A stretch of 64,000 nucleotides of DNA from Nevskia sp. (GTDB lineage: Bacteria; Pseudomonadota; Gammaproteobacteria; Nevskiales; Nevskiaceae): contig NZ_JAKFUM010000007.1 in the NCBI RefSeq assembly GCF_021732705.1, positions 1-64,000 of the forward strand, in the 5' to 3' direction. Position numbers and translations under genes: made by a program. The stretch's first letter is position 1, and each line of letters starts with the position of its first letter. Under the pieces are notes generated by a model. The model saw only the letters and a program-made list of their open reading frames with translations. It ran no database searches and was not told the origin of the DNA. This document shows positions 1-7,421 of the stretch, one piece after another.

Positions 1-1
1 C

Positions 2-145
2 TGTGCACGCGGCAGTCCGCCGAACCCACTCACACTCGTACCGAAGACCCGAGAGCTGCACTTTGGCTTCGTATTGGAAGAGGACTCCAACGCACCCCTC
101 AACGGACATTCCTTCGGGAAGATCTGGAACGAAGGATCGAGCTAG
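2..145 (+). CDS. Possible 3' end of a truncated ORF (…ELHFGFVLEEDSNAPLNGHSFGKIWNEGSS*) entering from the left edge
   Basis: Open reading frame in frame 2 from the window edge to TAG at 143-145; plausible residue composition; no homolog recognised. Confidence 0.3.
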   Translation, partial: CARGSPPNPLTLVPKTRELHFGFVLEEDSNAPLNGHSFGKIWNEGSS

Positions 146-266
146 GAGCAGTGGAGGCTCGTAAGACTCGAGAGGCTCCTTGCTCTTTAATAGCGAGCGA
201 CACCGCAATTGCCCTAGCGGTGTTGGAACGAGGACGGAACGTTCGAGTGTGTACGAGGTCATGAGG

Positions 267-329
267 CGCTAACGCTTAAGTTAAGCGGGGGGGGGGGCGA
301 AGCCCGTCCGCTTGAATGCCTTGTTAGAT
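267..329 (-). other. attC recombination site 1 (integron cassette)
   Basis: On minus strand: ATCTAAC-AAGGC-ATTCAAGCGG … CCGCTTAAC-TTAAG-CGTTAGCG; paired R and L boxes with an extra C in L'' giving minus orientation; abuts stop of ORF 330-770. Confidence 0.85.
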
Positions 330-770
330 TTAGAACTCAATGCCAAGAACCTTGCCGATGACGGAGACCGCAAGCGCAGTAAGCACGCCGCCGACGATGG
401 TGAGCCACGTAGAACCAAGTGGCTTTTGATGCCACTGCTGAATTTCTGGATTGCTTGGGCGTTCGGCTGGTTGGCCTGCGGTATTTGATTTGGGATTTAT
501 TTCAAGTAGTGACACGGCTTGGTTGACCAAGCCAATGGCGCTGTTGATGTTTTCTGTTTCTTGCTGATGCGCTTTGAAAGCGCGACACGTCCCCATGGAA
601 AGAACTAGATTCTTGAATTCATTTTGCAGGCGTGGCTCGAATGCGAGCAGCGGCAATGCTTTGTCTGCCCATGCATCGAAGTCGACGGCAGAAGCAAACG
701 GCGATGACTCGCTACGCGACCTCTGCAATTTGCGAAGCTCAGTGAGTGTTGCTGAGTCCATGCTTTTCAA
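330..770 (-). CDS. Integron cassette-encoded hypothetical protein with C-terminal hydrophobic segment
   Basis: 146-aa ORF lying exactly between two attC sites; C-terminal TM-like stretch TWLTIVGGVLTALAVSVIGKVLGI. Confidence 0.7.
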   Translation of the reverse strand: MKSMDSATLTELRKLQRSRSESSPFASAVDFDAWADKALPLLAFEPRLQNEFKNLVLSMGTCRAFKAHQQETENINSAIGLVNQAVSLLEINPKSNTAGQPAERPSNPEIQQWHQKPLGSTWLTIVGGVLTALAVSVIGKVLGIEF

Positions 771-830
771 ACCTAACGCTCAGGTTAAGCCGCGCGGCGA
801 AGCCGCGTCGGCTTGAACCGTTGGTTGGGC
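771..830 (-). other. attC recombination site 2
   Basis: cctaacgctcaggttaagccg…cggcttgaaccgttggttgggc; complementary L boxes, GTTGGGC/CCTAAC cores. Confidence 0.87.
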
Positions 831-1151
831 ACCAGCGCGCAGACGTGCGTACTCCTGCTTGGCGTCATCATCAACCACGACGGAGGCTGACTCCGCAGGA
901 TGAACATTGGAGCCCCGCTGCTTTACACCAGACACCCAAAACTCCTCATGTGTCTCTGCGTCCATGAAGTTGCCTCGTATCCCTCTGCCACCGATGGCAG
1001 TGAGTGAGCGGCCCTTGTAGTAGATGGTGCGCCCAGACTTTGAGAAGGCGACCCAGCCGATTCTGGCGTGCGTGCCCTCAAGTAACCCGTCTTTGTTTTC
1101 GATGTACATGACGCGACGCACCTGGCCGCGAGTGAGCTGATTCACTTTCAT
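780..1151 (-). CDS. Integron cassette hypothetical protein (MKVNQLTRGQVRRVMYIENKDGLLEG…GGRGIRGNFMDAETHEEFWVSGVKQRGSN)
   Basis: ORF between attC sites; sequence resembles a small protein family often seen in cassettes (recognised by motif memory, not by search). Confidence 0.7.
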   Translation of the reverse strand: MKVNQLTRGQVRRVMYIENKDGLLEGTHARIGWVAFSKSGRTIYYKGRSLTAIGGRGIRGNFMDAETHEEFWVSGVKQRGSNVHPAESASVVVDDDAKQEYARLRAGAQPTVQADAASPRGLT

Positions 1152-1154
1152 GGT

Positions 1155-1222
1155 GCCCAACGCCCACGTTCACGCGCGGCCACGCCGAAGGCGTGGACGT
1201 CGCGTGGAACCGCTAGTTGGAC
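1155..1222 (-). other. attC recombination site 3
   Basis: gcccaacgcccacgttcacgcg…cgcgtggaaccgctagttggac; symmetric R/L boxes with a gccacgccgaaggcgtgg hairpin tip. Confidence 0.85.
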
Positions 1223-1223
1223 C

Positions 1224-1550
1224 TCACACGCCATCTAGTGCACCCCACGAACGCCAAGAAACAACAGCCTCCGATCTGGTGGCGATGATGATGCCACCGC
1301 ACGATGCCATGAACGGCCAGCCCCAATATGGGCCGCATTTTTGAAACGAATACTCCCCTCGGATAGGCGTGCCAACACTTGGCAGGCCATGACCGGCAAG
1401 GCACGGCTTTACGGCCGATATAGGCGCGCCAACCGAGACACATTCAGCTGCAACAGACCCTGCCGATTCTTTGCGCCTTTCTGCAGACACGCATGCGCTT
1501 AGAGCGATTGCGACGCCAAACGCGCCGATGATTCCGTTCATTCCTTTCAT
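1224..1550 (-). CDS. Integron cassette-encoded putative lipoprotein/exported protein (MKGMNGIIGAFGVAIALSACVSAERR…)
   Basis: ORF between attC sites; N-terminal signal with LSAC lipobox-like motif. Confidence 0.6.
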   Translation of the reverse strand: MKGMNGIIGAFGVAIALSACVSAERRKESAGSVAAECVSVGAPISAVKPCLAGHGLPSVGTPIRGEYSFQKCGPYWGWPFMASCGGIIIATRSEAVVSWRSWGALDGV

Positions 1551-1553
1551 GAG

Positions 1554-1655
1554 GTCCAACGCATGAAGTTAACCGTCGTTTTTGCCGTAGCGCCTAGATC
1601 GATCATTGCGCAAACACCTGCCGGCAAAAATGTACGGTTCAACGACTGGTTGGAA
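1554..1655 (-). other. attC recombination site 4 (long, ~102 bp)
   Basis: gtccaacgcatgaagttaaccgtcgtttttgccg…cggcaaaaatgtacggttcaacgactggttggaa; R and L boxes plus extended complementary stem. Confidence 0.8.
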
Positions 1656-1732
1656 ATCAGGCCATCGCCTAACTCAGAATTCGCGACGCCCCCGATTGCC
1701 AAAAAGGGAACCCGTTTCGCGATGGACGCTCC

Positions 1733-1797
1733 TTTCAAAGCCTTTACCGCAGCGATGGATGAACTCGTTATACGTCGCTGCGGTAAAGGCTTTGAAA
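1733..1797. repeat. Perfect 23-bp inverted repeat with 19-nt loop
   Basis: TTTCAAAGCCTTTACCGCAGCGA (1733-1755) and its exact reverse complement TCGCTGCGGTAAAGGCTTTGAAA (1775-1797). Confidence 0.95.
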
Positions 1798-2270
1798 TAG
1801 CATAAACAGCGGCCATGTATAAACCCCTCCTAATTCGTGCATCATCGAAGGCTTTGAGAAGAGTCTATGACTTCGTCTCTGCCTGATTACCAACGCCAAT
1901 TAGCTACAAATTTGTCGGATAAACTCGCCCTTGCTGCGTTAGGCGTCATTTTGTCGGATAACACGTCAGAGTCAACGACATTCGTTATGGTGTCAGGTAA
2001 GTCGTCGCGCACGTGAAATGTTAGGGCAGCTGGTCTTGCGAGCATCGTACGCCGACGATGCTGAAAGCAAGCGGATGGGCAGCCGACGCTTTGTTATGGG
2101 ACTCATGGCTTTCGACATATCGCGTATGTGTGTAACTAATCATTGATCTTAGGTTCGTTGATGCAGATCAAAACACATCGGCAGTCCCCGACGACACACA
2201 ACACGCTGAACATCGCACCGGGCACCCGACCAACTAACATTTGCCTCTGTCTGCGATCGTCGCAGGGAAT

Positions 2271-2338
2271 GACCGGATCGCAGTCGACACACCGCCAGGT
2301 GAATGACGCGAATGAATGTGTCGATCAACGATCCGGTC
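2271..2338. repeat. Imperfect inverted repeat just downstream of ORF 2346-3086
   Basis: gaccggatcgcagtcgacac (2271-2290) versus gtgtcgatcaacgatccggtc (2318-2338). Confidence 0.75.
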
Positions 2339-2345
2339 ATGGGTT

Positions 2346-3086
2346 TCAGCGACTCGAAGCGTCGGTTGCGTTGGTGTCTCGTGAGGCCGCGGTTGTCAGC
2401 CCGGTTGCGGGTGTAGCGCGCCCTGCCCGCTGCGGTGCGCTTTCGATGCGGCTGGCGGCGCGCCAGGTCTTGAGCTTTTCGGGTTCGCGCTGGTAGCGGT
2501 TGATCATCAGGGCGTTCAGTTCCTGAATGTCGTCGCCGGCACGGTCGAACAGCGAGGTGATCATTGCGGTGTTTTCGATGCCCTCCTGCGTTTCGCCCTG
2601 GTTCTGCTGGATGATGATGCGCAGGGCTTCGCGGTCGGCGCGGAGGTTGGTGACGAATTCCGCTTCCATTTCGTAGGCGATGAAACGGTCGCGCAAAGCC
2701 TGCTTGGCGCTCTGGGCGTCTGCGTTGTCAGTGGGCTGAGATTCGAGCTGGGCCAGCAGCGCATCGGTATGCGCTGCGACGGCGGCTTCCGACACCGTGC
2801 GCTTGGGCTTGAACGCGGCAATGAAATCCGGCTCGCTGACGGCAATGGCCTGCGCGGTTCGGGTGATGTTGCGACAGTTCTGGCGAATGCGCGTCAGCAG
2901 CCCGGCCTTGTCGACACGGTTCGGCACCTGCTCGATGCGGGCAGCATCGACATCGACCAGATAGCGGTCGATGCGTGCAAACAAGGCGCCGGCCTTGCTA
3001 GTCGGATTGAAATCACGGATGCGTTCTCGGCCAAAAGTCTGGACACGGGTCAGGCGGTCGTAGCGGCGCAGGTCGCGGTTGTTCAT
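2346..3086 (-). CDS. Hypothetical protein, helical/charged
   Basis: ORF with AAGGAGG RBS upstream of ATG at 3086; no family recognised. Confidence 0.65.
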   Translation of the reverse strand: MNNRDLRRYDRLTRVQTFGRERIRDFNPTSKAGALFARIDRYLVDVDAARIEQVPNRVDKAGLLTRIRQNCRNITRTAQAIAVSEPDFIAAFKPKRTVSEAAVAAHTDALLAQLESQPTDNADAQSAKQALRDRFIAYEMEAEFVTNLRADREALRIIIQQNQGETQEGIENTAMITSLFDRAGDDIQELNALMINRYQREPEKLKTWRAASRIESAPQRAGRATPATGLTTAASRDTNATDASSR

Positions 3087-4139
3087 GCAGGTGCCTCCTT
3101 GCTGGGATGTGGACTGGGACAACCTTGTCTCCAGATTCAAGCGTGAAACTCGTTTTCCGCACTGTCCAGCCGCGACTGTGACGCAGGTCTGGTTTCCAAT
3201 GGCGAATTCGAGACTTGCGGGCTTGCCGAATTGGTGCGTTTTCGATGGCTTCGCCTACTGCAGCGATCGCGGCGGTATGTGTCATTGAATGGCTACCGCG
3301 CATTCAGGTTTTGCGTGATCAATCGGTGGGTCGATGACCATTGCTGCAGATATCGGCTCGCCCCGATCGCTGTTGGCACCGTCGGAGCGGGGACTTGTTC
3401 AATCTTCAGTATCGACGGCGTTGATTCATCGGCAGCGATATCTGCTGTCCGTATCGTGGTGCTCGACGCAACCGCTGGATTTGACGTTTTATCGACGCGT
3501 TATGCAGATTGATGCGGCGTTTTCATCGTCTTCACTGATCGCGCAGTCGATTGAACCGGTGCCGTGATCGGTTGCACGCTGGGTCAGCGGGTTTCGCCAT
3601 TTCGCGTCGCTATCGCACGGCCCGACTGGCATGGCGGAAGCTATTGCGGCTGTGATTGAACGTGCGTCGCAGTCATTGGAAGTGCGTGCGGGCGTGTTGG
3701 AACGGTTGTCTTGACCTGCTGACGCGCGATCAGGCCGCGCGCATGAGTGGTCAGAGGTGTCAGACGCGATGTCGGCAGCTTCTGAAACTGCGCGCAGTCC
3801 GGTGCATCGCGCTGTTCGTTGGTGTTGTTGGTCGGCGCGGGTGCCAACCGTCAACCGATTCCGGTGCAATTCAACTCACGGAAATTCTGCGTGATGCGGA
3901 TCGCGCTGGATTCCCGCCTTCGCGGGAACGACGGGGGTATGCAGGATAATGACGGGGGTGGAAGGGGTCAGTCGTGCGAGTTTTGGTGATGACCATCCCC
4001 CGCCCCGCACCGCCACGTACATGCCGAGCGGCTGGCTTGCCGACATCTGGCCGTGAAGCCGCCGGTGACGTGCACTGATGGTCGTTCGGCCATCTCGCGG
4101 CCAGCCTCCCTGATGGACCGGCGGGGCCCGGCCTGACCG

Positions 4140-5492
4140 TCACGGCGCTGGATCGTCCTGCGCAATGCCGAATCGTTCCATGCGCCGATACAGCGCCTGA
4201 CGGGACAGACCGAGCGCCTGCGCAGCGCGGCTCACCATGCCGCCGGCTTTGGCCAGGGCGGCTTCGATCGCTTCCTTGCTCGGGTCGTCCAGTGACCGGG
4301 CGACCGGGCGCGGCTGCACGACAAGGCCAAGATCGCTCGGCAGGATCACGCCGTTCTGGCACAGCAGGCGGGCGCGTTCGAGCACGTTTTTCAGTTCGCG
4401 GACGTTGCCGGGCCAGTGATGGGCGTGCAGCAGCTCGCGGGCGTCCGGGGACAATTGCACGGCGCTGTCGCGCAGGAAGTGTTCGGCGAGTGGGTCGATG
4501 TCGTCGCTGCGCTCGGTCAGCGGCGGCAGGCTCAGTTCGATCACGTTCAGGCGATAGAACAGATCCTCGCGGAAGCGGCCGTCGCGGATCATCTGTGGCA
4601 AGTCGGAGTTGGTGGCGCTGAGCACCCGCACTCTCGCCTTGCGCACCCGATTGGAGCCCAGTCGCTGGTAGTCGCCGGTTTCGAGCACGCGCAGCAGCTT
4701 CACCTGCACGGACAGCGGCAGGTTGCCGATCTCGTCCAGAAACAGCGTGCCACCTTCGGCGATCTCGAAGCGCCCTTCGCGGCTGCGATTGGAACCGGTG
4801 TAGGCCCCGGCGTCGGCACCGAACAGTTCGGCTTCCGCAAGTTCGGTCGGCAGTGCGCCGCAGTTCACCGCGATGAACGGGGCGGCCTTGACGCTGGAAT
4901 TGGCGTGCACGATCTGGGCGATGCGTTCCTTGCCGGCGCCGTTCGGGCCGGTGATCAGCACCGGCACATCGGACCGGGCGATCTGGCAGGCCATGGTGAC
5001 CACGCGCTCGGTGCTGTCGGCACCGTAGACGATGCCGCAGAGATCGAAGCGTGCAGCCAAGGCATCCCTGCGGCGGCGGCGTTCGGCACGGCGCGCAGTG
5101 GCTTCGCGCGCGGCTTCGGCCAACTCCAGCAGGTTCTCGACCGTGGCCAGCAGCTTGGCGTCGTCCCAAGGCTTGGCGAGGTAATCGGCGGCACCGGCCT
5201 TGACCAGTTCCACCGCCGTGGCGAGGTGGGTCCACGCGGTCAGCAGGATCACCGGCAGGTCCGGGTTGCGATCGCGGATCGCGCGGAACAGCGCCACCCC
5301 TTCTTCGCCGCTGGTGGTATCGGCGGTGAAGTTCATGTCGGCAATGACGAGGCTGATCGGCTCACGCGTCAACAAATCGAGCCCGGCCTGCGGCGACAAG
5401 GCCGTGACCACGCGAATGTCGTGCAGCGAAAACATCAGGCTCAGCGCGTCGAGCACGCCGGGGTTGTCGTCGATGATCAGGATCGTGCGCAT
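4140..5492 (-). CDS. Sigma-54-type response regulator (receiver, AAA+, Fis-type HTH)
   Basis: [17 protein letters not shown] receiver; [50 protein letters not shown]+ core; C-terminal [26 protein letters not shown]. Confidence 0.92.
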   Translation of the reverse strand: MRTILIIDDNPGVLDALSLMFSLHDIRVVTALSPQAGLDLLTREPISLVIADMNFTADTTSGEEGVALFRAIRDRNPDLPVILLTAWTHLATAVELVKAGAADYLAKPWDDAKLLATVENLLELAEAAREATARRAERRRRRDALAARFDLCGIVYGADSTERVVTMACQIARSDVPVLITGPNGAGKERIAQIVHANSSVKAAPFIAVNCGALPTELAEAELFGADAGAYTGSNRSREGRFEIAEGGTLFLDEIGNLPLSVQVKLLRVLETGDYQRLGSNRVRKARVRVLSATNSDLPQMIRDGRFREDLFYRLNVIELSLPPLTERSDDIDPLAEHFLRDSAVQLSPDARELLHAHHWPGNVRELKNVLERARLLCQNGVILPSDLGLVVQPRPVARSLDDPSKEAIEAALAKAGGMVSRAAQALGLSRQALYRRMERFGIAQDDPAP

Positions 5493-5722
5493 GGCGGGAT
5501 TATGGCGTGGCGGAGTCGAGCCGTAGCGCGCTTGCGGCTCGGTTGCCGGGGGCTCCGCGGCCGCCTTTGCACGCAATGCAGAGGTTGACGTTGCCGGGCT
5601 GGAATCCGCTGCGTTTCTGGCAACGCCAGATGTCAATTTCATTGAACACGGCTATGACAGTTTTTCTTGACAGTGCCGTGATGCCGTCGCAATCTTCGTT
5701 CAGCTTCGGTCCGACCGGACTG

Positions 5723-5910
5723 TCGGCAGCACAGACAGGATGGGCGGCGAAGAGGGAATCCGGTGCGCCAGCGGTACGGCAATTCCGGGGCTGCCCCCGC
5801 AACTGTAAGCGGCGAGTTGGCGATCGATGCGTCGTGACGGACGCGCCACTGGTGAGGCTACCGGGAAGGCGGATCGCAAACGCGGACCCGCAAGCCAGGA
5901 GACCTGCCGA
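5723..5910 (+). promoter_or_regulatory. Cobalamin (adenosylcobalamin-type) riboswitch
   Basis: GAAGAGGGAATCCGGTG, CCGGGGCTGCCCCCGCAACTGTAAGC, ACCGGGAAGGC, GACCCGCAAGCCAGGAGACCTGCC (B12 box); P1 TCGGCAG (5723-5729) pairs with CTGCCGA (5904-5910). Confidence 0.93.
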
Positions 5911-6035
5911 AGCTCTTGATGAACCTCGGGCGGGGTGCACCGATGGAATGACGGGCGTTGCCGGGCGTCGAGCCTGCAGCAGCCCCGCATTCCCGCGTGG
6001 TGCTTGGCAGAGGCGACCGTGCGGAGGTGCACGCC

Positions 6036-7334
6036 ATGCTGCAAGCCCGTTACGCCGCAAGTTCCGAACCGACCGCCGCGACTGCCACCAGTCTCCGCGT
6101 GCCGCTCTGGACGCTGATCTATCACAGCCGTGCGGTTGCCCCGATGTCCGACGCCGCGCTGCGCGGCTTGCAGGAGCGGGCCCAGTCGCGCAATCGCGTG
6201 GAAGGGGTCACCGGCCTCGTGATCTACGACGCCGGCAGCTTCTATCAGTGCCTGGAAGGCCCGGAAGACAGCCTGGAACGCATCTGGGCCTCGGTCAGCC
6301 GCGACCCGCGCCATACCGACATCGAGCTGATGAGCCATCACCCGGTCGATGCCCGCAGCTTCGAAGGCTGGAACCTGCAGCTGTCGACCCGCGCGACGGT
6401 GGCCAGCGATGGGCTCGGCCGCGCGATGACGGCGCAGCTGGAGCTGATCGAAAAGCTGCAGCGACGGCCGCAGGATGCCGAACTGCTGCTCCATCGTCAC
6501 GGCAAGTGGCTGCAGACGCTGGGCAGCGCCGATTTCCCGCGCTTCGATCATGTGCGGGTCGCGCCGAAGCGCGCGCTCGATCCGCGCCATCTGCAGCAGG
6601 TGGTCGAGACGCTGGTGCTGCCGCGGCTCTCGGCGCTGATCGGCACCGAAGCGCCGCTGCCGATCACGCTTCCGGATACGGATGACATCGATGCACTGGT
6701 CCATCTGCTGGTGGCAGACGACCCTGCCGCCGCGATTCGCCACATGCAGTCGCTCGATACCGGCCGTCTGAGCAGCGCCGCGCGCTGCCTGCGCCTGCTG
6801 GAACCGGCGGCGCGCGCGCTCGGCGACCTGTGGCAGCACGACGACTGCACGGAAGTGGCGATGACCATCGGCCTGTGCCGCCTGCAGTCGATGCTGCATC
6901 GCCTGATGGCACCGGCCGCACGCGCCACGATCCACGGTCTGCCGTCGGTGCTGGTCGTGCCGCAGCCGGGCGAACTGCACCGCTTCGGCGCTGCGCTGGA
7001 TGCCGAGATGCTGTGGCAGGCCGGATGGCAGACGCAGTTCGAAGCACCGGCCGACGACGCCGCACTGGAGTCGCTGGTGTCGGAATCCTGGTTCGATGCC
7101 GTCGACCTGACGCTCAGCAGTTCGTTCCGACGCGAGCACTGGCTGCCGCGGATGGCGGTGACGATTGCCGAGTTGCGCCGCGCCTCGCGCAATCCGAACC
7201 TCGTGGTCCATGTCAGTGGCCGCATCTTCCACGAGCAGGCCGGCGCCGGCATCGTCATCGGCGCCGATGTCAGCAGCCGATCGGCCGCGCTGACCGGCCT
7301 GCGCATCCTCGAAGCGCTGCGTCGCAAGCACTGA
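6036..7334 (+). CDS. BLUF blue-light photoreceptor fused to a B12-binding/SCHIC-like domain (AppA-like architecture)
   Basis: RBS GGAGGT (6023-6028) then ATG 6036; BLUF signature LIYHSR…NRVEGVTGLVIYDAGSFYQCLEG…FEGWNLQLS; C-terminal Rossmann-like region VLVVPQPGELHRFGAALDAEMLWQAGW. Confidence 0.88.
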   Translation: MLQARYAASSEPTAATATSLRVPLWTLIYHSRAVAPMSDAALRGLQERAQSRNRVEGVTGLVIYDAGSFYQCLEGPEDSLERIWASVSRDPRHTDIELMSHHPVDARSFEGWNLQLSTRATVASDGLGRAMTAQLELIEKLQRRPQDAELLLHRHGKWLQTLGSADFPRFDHVRVAPKRALDPRHLQQVVETLVLPRLSALIGTEAPLPITLPDTDDIDALVHLLVADDPAAAIRHMQSLDTGRLSSAARCLRLLEPAARALGDLWQHDDCTEVAMTIGLCRLQSMLHRLMAPAARATIHGLPSVLVVPQPGELHRFGAALDAEMLWQAGWQTQFEAPADDAALESLVSESWFDAVDLTLSSSFRREHWLPRMAVTIAELRRASRNPNLVVHVSGRIFHEQAGAGIVIGADVSSRSAALTGLRILEALRRKH

Positions 7335-7421
7335 ACGGTCGAACGGCGAAGGCGTAAGCCTGTCTGCACGGCCGAGCCGTGATGGGGTCGACACGGCGGA
7401 TCGCCGAGTCGACCCCGATGC

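Noticed and set aside
1547-1816. 89-aa minus ORF as a cassette gene
   Set aside because: Largely overlaps attC4 and the 23-bp inverted repeat; composition looks incidental
1888-1945. Fifth attC site (ccaacgcc…gcgttaggc)
   Set aside because: Core-like ends present but L boxes are not complementary
2022-2080. Transcription terminator at agcatcgt-acgccg-acgatgct
   Set aside because: Hairpin is real but no T-run on either strand
3871-5235. 454-aa minus ORF
   Set aside because: Out-of-frame shadow of the NtrC-type regulator; extreme Arg/Pro/Ala content
5700-7394. Minus-strand ORF of 564 aa overlapping the BLUF gene
   Set aside because: High-GC shadow ORF; Arg/His/Gln-rich composition; the plus frame has RBS, domain signatures and riboswitch
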